A stretch of 16,783 bases of DNA from Hadesarchaea archaeon. GTDB taxonomy: Archaea; Hadarchaeota; Hadarchaeia; Hadarchaeales; Hadarchaeaceae. Positions 1 to 7,723 of the stretch are shown here, piece by piece. Numbering within the stretch: position 1 is the first letter of the stretch; every line of letters starts with the position of its first letter. Location of the stretch: positions 1-16,783 of the forward strand of contig JAGMBM010000139.1 in the NCBI GenBank assembly GCA_023129675.1. The letters run 5' to 3'. The position numbers and the translations under genes were made by a program. Under the pieces are notes generated by a model, which was given only the letters and a program-made list of their open reading frames with translations, ran no database searches and was not told the DNA's origin.

Positions 1-273
1 ATTTTCCAACTTGCATCACGTAAAAGTAGGTCGAAGGCGCTAACTTGAACAAAAAATGAGCAATTTTTGGGTTTTATCCGTCTGCCCCCGCTAATTAGGA
101 GCAGGTTATTTTATAGCCCGCAGTATGTATGCTGTGTTATCTGATATCGCCCGTTATGGTATTGAATGGGGAATAATCTGGAAAGATGGACTTGGCTCAT
201 TTCATCCTCGCCAAGAACTTAACTAGCCTCAGTAGTTCTCGGATCAGCTTGCCGGGCTTGGACAGCCAGCATT
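1..273. other. Intergenic stretch, no supported gene
   Basis: This AT-rich stretch lies downstream of the minus-strand Lon-like gene. A plus-strand frame of 33 codons (ATG at 124) and a basic minus-strand frame running past the Lon stop codon (ending ...KFLARMK) are both open. Neither has a start signal or recognisable family, so I do not call a gene. Confidence 0.5.
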
Positions 274-1296
274 TTACACCAACATTAGGTCTATTGTCTC
301 TTCTACCATGGAGACTTCCTGGATCTCCAAGCTCCAGCCGTGCTCTTCCGCGTATTGGTTGAGGTCGACGACGACTGGCTCGTAGTCTATTATCTGAAAA
401 TGTCCTACTTGGCGGATGACTTGCCTATAAGTCACGACCCTCGACTGGCCGAGAGGGACCAAGAAAAGCTCCTTTCCCGCTTCCTCGGCTGCTTCGGCCT
501 TTGCCAATATAGCGCCCACCGATCCTATGCTCCCATCGGGTCTGATCTCGCCCGTGACCACTACATCGTCCCTGACCTGGCGGTTCTCAATCGCGGCGTA
601 GGTAACGACCGTCATTGCCACCCCGGCGCTCGGACCGCCGATCATCTGTGCGGGCGCATCTGTCTCGAAGCTCACGTCTATATCGCTGAGATCGATCCCG
701 GCCATCTGCGCCGCAACCTCCGCGGCCGTCTCGGCGGAGTACTGGAGGTCGACCTGCGCATATGGCTGAATACGATAAAACACATCTCCATCGCCCGGCC
801 TTACTTCGACGCTGAGGTCGCAGAGCAGACCGTTGCCCTGCGAATCCACGGCCGCGATCTTGGTATATGCTTCTCGAACCCCTGCAAACTGTAACGGCTC
901 GCTACCTACTCCAGTACCTTGCTCACCGACCGCAATTTTTCCCTGAACGAACACGCCGAATGCGGCACCGGCCGAGAAGGCGAGAATCGCTAGAACTGCA
1001 ACTACCCTATATGAAACACCCAATTTTTTACGAGTTCTCCAAGTTAAATTTGCCTTCTTTGAAGTGCGAATGTTTCTGCCAAGTAAGACCAAAGAAATGA
1101 CGACCAGCGCGGCACCCGGAATTATAAATGTGGATCTCAGCCCGAGCGTGGCAAGCCCCGGCTTAGCTGCACCGTAATAAAGCATCAATAGCCCAAGAAC
1201 CAACAGAACTGGCATGTAAATCACACTTCGTTGGGCTCGAAACTTTAATTCGAAGAAGTCACCAATCAGCGGGAAATAGCTTAGAATGAGAGCCAT
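274..1296 (-). CDS. Membrane-anchored Lon-like (S16) serine protease, archaeal COG1750 type
   Basis: This is a predicted membrane-bound serine peptidase of about 340 residues. Four hydrophobic segments lie near residues 1-12, 25-43, 53-73 and 96-116. The rest is a Lon-type proteolytic domain, with nucleophile Ser223 in GGPSAGVA and general base Lys266 in AILAKAEAA. The stretch TGEIRPDGSIGSVG between them is typical of S16 domains. No AAA+ module is present, which fits the stand-alone archaeal family (COG1750) rather than full LonB. The frame is open upstream to 1872, but that part is antisense to the next gene and reads poorly. ATG 1296 is the only canonical start near the first membrane segment. 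That segment looks as if it begins a few residues earlier (YADGIYVAIG), so the true N-terminus is uncertain. The likely role is membrane-associated proteolysis; substrates are unknown. Confidence 0.8.
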   Translation of the reverse strand: MALILSYFPLIGDFFELKFRAQRSVIYMPVLLVLGLLMLYYGAAKPGLATLGLRSTFIIPGAALVVISLVLLGRNIRTSKKANLTWRTRKKLGVSYRVVAVLAILAFSAGAAFGVFVQGKIAVGEQGTGVGSEPLQFAGVREAYTKIAAVDSQGNGLLCDLSVEVRPGDGDVFYRIQPYAQVDLQYSAETAAEVAAQMAGIDLSDIDVSFETDAPAQMIGGPSAGVAMTVVTYAAIENRQVRDDVVVTGEIRPDGSIGSVGAILAKAEAAEEAGKELFLVPLGQSRVVTYRQVIRQVGHFQIIDYEPVVVDLNQYAEEHGWSLEIQEVSMVEETIDLMLV

Positions 1297-1353
1297 GCCG
1301 ATGGCAACGTAGATCCCGTCCGCATATCCACCGATCGTAGGATAGGCTCCCTC

Positions 1354-2013
1354 ATGAGTGGGGCCGAAGACTTGGCGAGAAGGATAGCGGGGACGAAGGT
1401 TCGCGATTTGGTGAATCCAAACGTGCAGTTCGAGCCGCTCCTCGGTGAGGTCGAGTTTGAGCGGAAACTCCTGCGTGATCCGAGCCTTAAGCTCGTCGGG
1501 CTCCTGTACGACGGATTTAAACTTCAGGCGGTGTTTCGGGAACTCATCCCCGAAGGAGAGTTCGGCATCGGGCACGCGCACATCGTTTTCACGAACCGTC
1601 TCTTCGGTACCTTCGATGAGGGGGACCGGAGATATCATGCGCGCGTGAGCGTCTATGGCTTCCCCTCGCTGATTTCCACCACCGGCATTGTCGAGGCCCC
1701 AGCGAGGCCCAAGGAGTTTTACGTCCTGAAGCAGCGGTATGCAGCGTTGGGGGGAACCGACGCTCAGCTGGAGGAGTTGAAGGAAAAATTCCGTGATAGG
1801 TTCATCGACTACGACGATGAGCGCTTGACCGAGATTATGAAGGGCTATGTCATGCAGGCGGTATTCTACCACCTCAAGCTCGACCCCTTCTGCGTGGACA
1901 AACGGTGCAGGCTATGGAATGCCCACTGGCAGGAAGAGATGCTCGAGGCTCAGCTCTCGCAACCAGAGTTCTGCGAGCGGCACTCAGCAATGTTGGAGAA
2001 GTTTAGGCAATAG
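1354..2013 (+). CDS. DUF6775-like archaeal protein, possibly N-terminally truncated
   Basis: This is a 219-residue protein with a strongly family-like core: IVFTNRLFGTFDEGDRRYHA, then PSLISTTGIVEAPARPKEFY, and near the C-terminus DPFCVDKRC followed by NAHWQEEMLEAQ. I recognise this from memory as the archaeal DUF6775 group, named a putative metallopeptidase. No HExxH motif is visible. The Cx4C plus NAHWQEE block could be a metal site related to archaemetzincins, which is inference. Members I recall carry a further N-terminal segment. Here the frame is open only back to 1285 and has no canonical start before ATG 1354, which lies 58 bases from the divergent Lon-like start. The N-terminus may therefore be lost or mis-sequenced. 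GC content matches the Lon-like gene. Function is unknown. Confidence 0.7.
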   Translation: MSGAEDLARRIAGTKVRDLVNPNVQFEPLLGEVEFERKLLRDPSLKLVGLLYDGFKLQAVFRELIPEGEFGIGHAHIVFTNRLFGTFDEGDRRYHARVSVYGFPSLISTTGIVEAPARPKEFYVLKQRYAALGGTDAQLEELKEKFRDRFIDYDDERLTEIMKGYVMQAVFYHLKLDPFCVDKRCRLWNAHWQEEMLEAQLSQPEFCERHSAMLEKFRQ

Positions 2014-2112
2014 CTATTATAGCTTTCTTAATTGGGGGACATCTATTCCTCCATTTGCACGTTGCACAAATCATGTAAAAGAGAACGAAAGTAGAACAAA
2101 ATAGAGTTATTA

Positions 2113-2343
2113 ATGCAAGGAATTCCGTTATTTCAATTAACAAACATCAAGTTAAGCGATATGGAACATAGGGCGCCTTGGGAATGCACCTACGCAAAAG
2201 AGGGCAAAAGCAAATGCAAGCTTGGCATTCCGCCTAAGTCGGATCAAGAATATTTTAAGATTTTGTCGCTGTGCGTGTTGCAAGCTAGGCTTTGGCTTAA
2301 AACCGGTGGAGTAACCGCCGATGTAGAAATGGCGTTCTTCTAA
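2113..2343 (+). pseudogene. Fragment resembling DNA-3-methyladenine glycosylase I (Tag)-like protein
   Basis: This is a 76-codon frame starting with ATG. The part PPKSDQEYFKILSLCVLQAR resembles the early helix of Tag-type base-excision glycosylases, where an acidic patch is followed by LFE.L.LE..QAGLSW. After residue 66 the similarity ends. A second frame immediately downstream (NRRCRNGVLLNVSKELGI, from about 2313) could be its continuation after a frameshift. The remaining two thirds of a glycosylase, including the helix-hairpin-helix, is missing. I read it as a decayed fragment. It could instead be a small Cys-containing protein of its own (ECTYAKEGKSKCKLG). Confidence 0.4.
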
Positions 2344-2382
2344 ACGTATCTAAAGAACTAGGCATAAGTCAACCGTGGCCGA

Positions 2383-2979
2383 TTAAGGAAAACTTGCCCA
2401 TTCGGGAGGGTCCGGCGCCCAATCCTTAAATGTTCCGATTGAGATTATCCCTATTTGCGTAAACGCGCGCCAGTTGAACCTCTCAGGGTTTCCTATGTAT
2501 TCTAACGATATTTTCCATTCTATTGCCATGTAGCGTTCGAGCAGTTCAAGTCTTTCTTCGAATGTTCCAGGAAATTCCTCGCCCTCATAATCGCGTCCCA
2601 TTTCAACGTCCCTAAGGAAAGGGTAATCCCTCTCCCCAACCACTCTTGTTGCAAGGTAATACTCCGCCTCCCCGTCGCGATTCGTGTCTATTGCAATCGA
2701 AAAGGGTAAAAATTCGTCTTCAATTGAATTTTCCATTGCTTCGGGTCCAGAAACCCCAAATCTAACCCTGAGGATGGCGGTTAATTCTCCCGTCTCCCTT
2801 ATCAAAGTCGCTTCGAGGATATCAAAATCGGCTAAGAGAGTCCCATAACCCTCAGCAAATTGGTCCCCCTCATCATCGACAACCGTTACGACGAGCGGCT
2901 CCCTTTCCTTGCTCGTAAGGAAGGCAGCTGTTATTGCGATCAAAAAAGTTATTGCCAAAATGATAACTTTCTTTTTCAT
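2383..2979 (-). CDS. Small secreted or membrane-anchored protein of unknown family
   Basis: This 198-residue protein has a classic signal or anchor at residues 1-22 (MKKK followed by a hydrophobic run ending ITAAFLTS). The rest is acidic and probably beta-rich, with the Asp-rich segment IDTNRDGEAEYYLATRVVG and a C-terminal tail FKDWAPDPPEWASFP. That Asp-Trp-Ala-Pro-Asp ending recalls beta-sandwich domains of archaeal secreted proteins, but I cannot name the family. There is no lipobox cysteine. It lies 70 bases downstream of the subtilisin-like gene on the same strand, so co-transcription is possible. The gap also contains AT-rich sequence and a GAGG motif 11 bases before the ATG, so its own promoter cannot be excluded. 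It may act outside the cell alongside the protease. Confidence 0.65.
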   Translation of the reverse strand: MKKKVIILAITFLIAITAAFLTSKEREPLVVTVVDDEGDQFAEGYGTLLADFDILEATLIRETGELTAILRVRFGVSGPEAMENSIEDEFLPFSIAIDTNRDGEAEYYLATRVVGERDYPFLRDVEMGRDYEGEEFPGTFEERLELLERYMAIEWKISLEYIGNPERFNWRAFTQIGIISIGTFKDWAPDPPEWASFP

Positions 2980-3049
2980 CTGATTGTCCCTCAGCTTTTA
3001 ACTTCGTATCGTTTTACAAGCTTAAAGAATTTCCTCGAAATAGGTTTAT

Positions 3050-6000
3050 TCAACTATATGTAACATCGAGATATGGACGGTAAGCAGCATTAGCGTATTC
3101 TTTTGAATAGTAAAGCTGACCATAGTGGGTGTAGCCAACACTCCATGCATTTGAAAGCCAAGCACTTCTGATTGTTCCTTTATGAGTATTCGCCCAAGAG
3201 GTTACATCCCATTCCCACCAGCCCGGCACTGATCCCAAGATGTCTGAACTTATTTTGGAACCCCTATTTCCCCATGGCGCATTATTCGCGGTGATGGTTG
3301 ATTCGCTCCAATTATTGGTGGCAACATCCCATAAAGCAGCGGACCTTCTGTCACCCCACCAAATTTGATACGCGTAGGCTTTGAAAACAGCGCTAGTAAC
3401 CGTCGCGGAACTCGGGATGGAAGAAAGGTCAAATTTAAGCCAAGTGCTTTCAGGCTTGTTTGCTCCCGCCAAGTTGACAGCGATCCAAGTTTCACTCCCA
3501 TAATTTCCCCCTGGATTATCTTGGCTATCAACAAAAGCATCGTCGCTTGGGTAGATATTCACCGTCTCTCCGATGGTGTAAACGATCTCGAGATATGGGT
3601 GGTAAGTGGCGTCAGTATATTCTTTAGAGCGGTAATACTGGCCGTAGTGAGTGCCCCCAGCGGTCCCAGGGTAACAATAGTAAAAACCAATCTGGCCACC
3701 GAGTTTCTGTTGGACGTATGACGTATCAACATCATGCGTCCACCACCCAGGGACGCTACCTCTAACAGTTGAGCTCACCGTGTCGCCCAGTGTCGCCCAT
3801 GGAGCATTGTTCCCGGTTATCGTATATTCATCCCAATATGTGCCGAACTCTCTAAGGGCAGCATCACAGGTCGTCGAATACCATATCTGATATGCGTGTG
3901 CCCCAAAGGTAGCCTTTATGATCGTCGCGTCCGCCGGGATATTGCTCAGGTCGAATTTGAGGAAGGTTCCCTCCGGCACCTCGTAGCCCAACGGGCTTTT
4001 GCCTCCGCCAGCTCGGTTGACTCCGATCCACATCTCAGACCCATAATTTCTCCCAGGATCGTCCCTCAGATCTGTGAATGCATCAGCGATCGGATTCAAC
4101 CTGACCGTCCCACTCCCCATAATGTATGTAACTACGAGATATGGGTGGTAAGTGGCGTCAGTATATTCTTTAGAGCGGTAATACTGGCCGTGGTGCTTGG
4201 TCCAAGCGGTCCCTGGATAAGAGAGATAGAAACCTACTTCTCCCCCCAGCTTTTCTTTAACATGGGCACTATCAACTCTGTAAACCACCCATGACGGAAT
4301 GCTTTTTATTTGAACATTATCGCTGATCGCATCTTCCAAAGTACCCCAAGGAGCATTGTTCCCAGTTATAGTGTGTTCATCCCAATTCGTGCCAAATGCT
4401 CGCAAGTGGGAGGCGCAAGAATTTTCCCACCAAATTTGATACGTATAGGCATGAAAATTAACGCTTGTAATGATTGCCCCAGTTGGTATATCGCTTAAAT
4501 CAAACTTAAGGAAAGTTCCCTCGCCTAACCCAGAAGGCCATGGACCAGAATCAGTGGCCTCATTAACGCCGAACCATTGTTCAGAACCGTAGTTACCATC
4601 AGGATTGTCTCGCAAATCCACAAAAGCATCCCCACTCGGATAAATTATTTTGAAATTCTCTAGGGGTCCTAGGTAGTATGCAAATCCAATCCATTCCCAA
4701 GTAGTCGGGATTATTGGAACTACTCTTGCCGTATACGTTCCGCCAACTGGGGCAACAAACTCAACAATTTCGTAGGGGTTGTCAAAGCTGTCCGATTTGG
4801 TAACAAAATTAAACTGTGGATCATAAACCCAAAGGTCTAGGTCTGACTCTAGTTCGTCCGTAGAAGGTGGGTGGGCGACCTCTGGATGAGAATTCCAACA
4901 AAGCACTGCCTTTACTTTTTGCCCTGCAAATGCGGTGAATTGATAGTCTTTTGGTGAATTCTCAAATAAATATGAACCATCCCACTGATCAGATGCAGCT
5001 ATATCATCCGCCGCCGATAAGTTCACCGCCCCTGCTCCGTCTCTATCGCTTAACCTACTGCTCCCTTCTATGTTATGTGTGGCGGATGCCATGATTATCG
5101 CTTTAACGCTCTCGGGCCACGATCTAAGGCTATCTCTCCTTTCCATAAGCAGCGCCGCCTCAGCCGCGACGATTGGCGCTGCAAAGCTTGTCCCCCCACC
5201 CGCATCACGTGTCCACGGGGGACTTGTAGATAAAGTATTCGTCCCAGTGGGGAGGTTTGGATATGGGTAAGAGAAGCCGCTACCTACAGCAACCACCTCG
5301 GGCTTTTCCCTATCACCATATGGCGAAATAGGGTCTTTATAGCTCGAGTAAACCGCCATCGTATCGTCTGACCACAATGGATTATCCTTGTCGTCTATCG
5401 CGCCAACGGTTAGAACATTGTAAGCAAGCCCTGGGGATGTGACATTGCCAGTTCTCGTTACCCAATTGTCCCCATTGTTGCCTGCGGATTTGATCACGGT
5501 TCTCGCGTGATGGTATACTAAATGGTCTAGATACATGTCCATGGCATCCATTTGCAAATTAGTATCCTCTCCCCAACTATTGTTTAGGATTCTTGCGCCT
5601 TGGTTTAGAGCCCATTCCGTAGCATTGATAATGTTCTCATCTGAAAAATCGCCAGAATTTGCGCTTAATAGCGGCGGCGCACCATGCGCGATCCCCTTAT
5701 AATTGGAGTGGGTACTTGCGATTATACCCGCAACGGAGGTCGTATGATCCTCAACTGGCCAATCAGGATTGTAACTTAGCCCATTCTCGAGATAAATATT
5801 GCCGAACTCAATGCGACCTCTCTCAACCACCGCTATATTCCCCAAAAAATTTCCCGTGATCCCCCTTTCCCAAACGACATCGGCTTTTACGGTTGGCGCG
5901 GCACTGTCCAATTCAGGTTGATAATTCGACCTTTGAAGGTATACCGCTTGTACATCTGAACCTTCAGCTACCTTTGTTAACATCCACTTTGGCAATTCCG

Positions 6001-6775
6001 CAAAGATTATTGGGGCGTATTCACTTGCATAGCTGGTGTCAAATCCTTGCGCCCTAATGAAGTCGATTACCAATTTTCCCTTGAGTTTTAGGGCACGTTT
6101 TTCATCCTGCAATATTTCTTCAGAAATTTTATCCGCAAGTCTAATCGAATCCTCACCAGCTTTGCCATTTATTACTATGGGCCTGCCATTTACCACTTTC
6201 CCTTCAGCCTCTGGATATCTAGCCATAACGTTTTTTATTATCTCATCGTGGTCGATTGGCGTAAGCCATATCCATACGCGCACCCTATCATCGGCCCCCA
6301 TCCCTTGCAGGAGTTTATGCAGTTCGGGCTCAAATTTTCCATATTTTATAAGGTATTCTTCCCTCTCTTGCGCCTCGATATTATCTATGTTTACGAAATT
6401 TCCGGTTTCGTCGATATGCACGAGATCAACGTATTTGCAAAACCCTGGATCCGTCCGATATCTTTTATCCATTATCCATGCGGACCAAATTCTCCGCCCT
6501 GTAAAAGGGTAATTTGCCCAGCCTTCCTTTACTACTTCCAAACTTTCCCTTGGAATGCCATGTTTTTGTGATATGTATCGTAAAGCCGTTTCTCTGACAT
6601 CCTCGTTCTCACCCAATATTGGATATTGTACAATTTCATTCTCCGGATACTTTGCTCCTAAGTAATTTTCGTTATCTGAGTTTTCCTGTGAATTAACTTT
6701 AGCTATTAGTGTCGATGAGTTCACGCTGACGAACAAAGACATTAAAACTATGATAATCAATCTCCTCTTTCCCAT
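3050..6775 (-). CDS. Secreted subtilisin-like (S8) protease with three DNRLRE-type domains
   Basis: This is a 1241-residue secreted protein. Residues 1-25 are a signal peptide (MGKRR plus a hydrophobic core) and about 30-290 a propeptide. Residues 295-590 form the S8 catalytic domain, with His344 in DHTTSVAG, oxyanion Asn433 in SAGNNG and Ser530 in GGGTSFAAP. The position where subtilisins carry Asp (IAVIDTG) reads IAVVERG, placing Glu318 there. Residues 600-705 form a beta-sandwich with a DLDLWVYDP motif. Residues 709-885, 890-1066 and 1070-1240 are three tandem DNRLRE-type domains (each with an AF.D-type start, then TFLKFDLS or TWLKFDLS, TITGNNAPW and a terminal HPYL..TY), a module found in envelope and carbohydrate-associated proteins. 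No C-terminal membrane anchor is seen. GGAG precedes the ATG by four bases. It probably degrades extracellular peptides while held to the cell surface or polysaccharide. Confidence 0.88.
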   Translation of the reverse strand: MGKRRLIIIVLMSLFVSVNSSTLIAKVNSQENSDNENYLGAKYPENEIVQYPILGENEDVRETALRYISQKHGIPRESLEVVKEGWANYPFTGRRIWSAWIMDKRYRTDPGFCKYVDLVHIDETGNFVNIDNIEAQEREEYLIKYGKFEPELHKLLQGMGADDRVRVWIWLTPIDHDEIIKNVMARYPEAEGKVVNGRPIVINGKAGEDSIRLADKISEEILQDEKRALKLKGKLVIDFIRAQGFDTSYASEYAPIIFAELPKWMLTKVAEGSDVQAVYLQRSNYQPELDSAAPTVKADVVWERGITGNFLGNIAVVERGRIEFGNIYLENGLSYNPDWPVEDHTTSVAGIIASTHSNYKGIAHGAPPLLSANSGDFSDENIINATEWALNQGARILNNSWGEDTNLQMDAMDMYLDHLVYHHARTVIKSAGNNGDNWVTRTGNVTSPGLAYNVLTVGAIDDKDNPLWSDDTMAVYSSYKDPISPYGDREKPEVVAVGSGFSYPYPNLPTGTNTLSTSPPWTRDAGGGTSFAAPIVAAEAALLMERRDSLRSWPESVKAIIMASATHNIEGSSRLSDRDGAGAVNLSAADDIAASDQWDGSYLFENSPKDYQFTAFAGQKVKAVLCWNSHPEVAHPPSTDELESDLDLWVYDPQFNFVTKSDSFDNPYEIVEFVAPVGGTYTARVVPIIPTTWEWIGFAYYLGPLENFKIIYPSGDAFVDLRDNPDGNYGSEQWFGVNEATDSGPWPSGLGEGTFLKFDLSDIPTGAIITSVNFHAYTYQIWWENSCASHLRAFGTNWDEHTITGNNAPWGTLEDAISDNVQIKSIPSWVVYRVDSAHVKEKLGGEVGFYLSYPGTAWTKHHGQYYRSKEYTDATYHPYLVVTYIMGSGTVRLNPIADAFTDLRDDPGRNYGSEMWIGVNRAGGGKSPLGYEVPEGTFLKFDLSNIPADATIIKATFGAHAYQIWYSTTCDAALREFGTYWDEYTITGNNAPWATLGDTVSSTVRGSVPGWWTHDVDTSYVQQKLGGQIGFYYCYPGTAGGTHYGQYYRSKEYTDATYHPYLEIVYTIGETVNIYPSDDAFVDSQDNPGGNYGSETWIAVNLAGANKPESTWLKFDLSSIPSSATVTSAVFKAYAYQIWWGDRRSAALWDVATNNWSESTITANNAPWGNRGSKISSDILGSVPGWWEWDVTSWANTHKGTIRSAWLSNAWSVGYTHYGQLYYSKEYANAAYRPYLDVTYS
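3053..4651 (-). repeat. Triplicated DNRLRE domain array with an exact 57-bp DNA repeat
   Basis: Three domain-length repeats of about 170-180 codons make up the 3' end of the subtilisin-like gene. Between the first two coding units the DNA is identical over 57 bases (3589-3645 and 4135-4191, 546 bases apart). It encodes the shared tail YYRSKEYTDATYHPYL. The third unit has the variant tail YYSKEYANAAYRPYL and is more diverged in DNA. Confidence 0.85.
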
Positions 6776-6816
6776 TTTACTCCAGCCCCCCCTTGAATGA
6801 GGCGGTTTTAGGGGCT

Positions 6817-6840
6817 TATATTTTTTGGGACTTAAATAGG
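6817..6840 (-). promoter_or_regulatory. TATA-box candidates for the subtilisin-like gene
   Basis: Read on the minus strand, CTATTTAAG (6840-6832) and AAAAATATAAG (about 6827-6816) lie roughly 45-65 bases before ATG 6775. A GGAG ribosome-binding site lies four bases before that ATG. Which TATA is used cannot be told from sequence alone. Confidence 0.4.
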
Positions 6841-7089
6841 TTACTAATTGATTTTTGTGTACATAAATACATAAGAAAAGGCTTAAATTGCTCGATTCTT
6901 GTCATATTAGGTCCACAATTCTCACCCCAAAAATGACGTTGCGATTGCCTAATTCTTACAAACCCTTAGCACAAGTGCAAGCGAAAATTCAAACTAGGTG
7001 GCCCCACCTCCCTTGAACCTGCGCTCATTAAGACTGGCATATCGATTGGCAAAAGAGTTGGGGAGTATAGTAAAGATTCCCCGAAAGTC
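6841..7089. other. AT-rich intergenic stretch with an open but startless frame
   Basis: It holds no supported complete gene. From 6970 onward the plus strand is open in the same frame as the next fragment (reading ...ALIKTGISIGKRVGEYSKD...) with no canonical start before TTG 7090. This suggests the upstream part of that gene was lost here. Confidence 0.45.
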
Positions 7090-7458
7090 TTGTACACGTC
7101 TGTAAAGATAAGGAGGGTCGCACTGACTTGGGGACAGGTCCGAAGATACCGGTTGCCTCCCCGCCCCGCCAAGCGCAGGGATAGGAGAACTCCGAAATAT
7201 ATCGAAAAGTACGGCGACCAAACTTTTGAAATCGAAGCCCTCGATCCCCGAATTCTCAGGCGGATAACGGAGCAGAAATTACGGAAGTTCATACCTCCCG
7301 AAGAACTTCGCGAGCTGGAACTGAGAGAAAAGGCAGTGAAGCTAACCCGCGAACTGCTCAAGCCCGTAAGAGAGCGTGTCGAGAGGATGGTTCGAGAGCT
7401 ACTAGAGCGGGGATTATCACTTGAGGAAATCAGGAAGAGGCTCGGCAAGAAGGAATAA
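7090..7458 (+). pseudogene. C-terminal fragment of a larger uncharacterised, possibly TOPRIM-type, protein
   Basis: The 122-codon frame reads VALTWGQVRRYRLPPRPAK, then YIEKYGDQTFEIEALDPRIL, then a long charged helix ending in ...LLERGLSLEEIRKRLGKKE. The pattern LT..QV..Y.LPP.P.K..D.R...YIEKYGD...E.DAL.P..L is one I know as the tail of larger phage- or plasmid-type proteins with a TOPRIM-like nuclease or primase fold. That assignment is from memory and moderate. The nominal start is TTG, and the frame is open a further 40 codons upstream without a start, so this is most likely a 5'-truncated remnant of a mobile-element gene. The C-terminal 60 residues are strongly helical and could form a coiled coil. 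It converges on the RHH gene with only 14 bases between the stop codons. Confidence 0.55.
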
Positions 7459-7472
7459 ATGCAATTGGATTC

Positions 7473-7637
7473 CTAGCTTGATTGGGTTCTATTATTCTTG
7501 AAGCGTTTCTTTTCTATTGTCGATATCAAGTTCACCAAAGCGTTCTCGGCTACTCGAGAAATATTTAGCCCAATCTTCTGCGCCCGCTCAAAGATTTCTT
7601 TCTCAATTGATATAGTCACCTTCACCTTCAACGACAC
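7473..7637 (-). CDS. Small ribbon-helix-helix (CopG/CcdA-antitoxin-like) protein
   Basis: This frame has 54 residues from GTG 7637. The core VKVTISIEKEIFERAQKIGL begins with a beta-strand and is followed by NISRVAENALVNLIS, a second helix and a conserved Asn/Leu pattern. This is the RHH DNA-binding fold seen in CopG proteins and in the N-terminal part of CcdA-type antitoxins. Hence it is probably a dimeric DNA-binding repressor or orphan antitoxin. No toxin-like gene sits beside it. A TATA-like box (CGTATAAATATGG on the minus strand, 7653-7641) lies only about ten bases before GTG 7637. The true start may therefore be an internal GTG at 7625 or 7619 on a leaderless message, giving 48-50 residues. 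It diverges from the kelch-protein gene and could bind the shared upstream region. Confidence 0.7.
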   Translation of the reverse strand: MSLKVKVTISIEKEIFERAQKIGLNISRVAENALVNLISTIEKKRFKNNRTQSS

Positions 7638-7640
7638 CAC

Positions 7641-7653
7641 CCATATTTATACG
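7641..7653 (-). promoter_or_regulatory. TATA box of the small RHH gene
   Basis: CGTATAAATATGG on the minus strand is close to the archaeal TATA consensus. With the usual 22-27 base distance, transcription would start near 7620, inside the nominal reading frame, pointing to a shorter leaderless product. Confidence 0.45.
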
Positions 7654-7689
7654 GTTTTTTCCATTGTTTATGTGTTTTACGTATGTACA

Positions 7690-7698
7690 TTTTAAATA
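7690..7698 (+). promoter_or_regulatory. TATA box of the kelch/Ig surface-protein gene
   Basis: TTTTAAATA precedes the signal-peptide-coding frame. The expected transcription start is near 7718-7722, just before the ATA codon at 7724. This fits a leaderless or near-leaderless message and supports translation starting there. Confidence 0.45.
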
Positions 7699-7723
7699 GA
7701 AGAACTATGAACTAAGTAAAGGG

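Noticed and set aside
340..894. 184-codon plus-strand frame
   Set aside because: It is antisense to the conserved Lon-like protease domain and has no family features.
1297..1872. N-terminal extension of the Lon-like frame up to 1872
   Set aside because: It is antisense to the well-conserved DUF6775-like gene and lacks domain-like sequence; the codon pattern fits the opposite strand.
6036..6512. 158-codon plus-strand frame
   Set aside because: It is a shadow of the subtilisin-like propeptide on the other strand.
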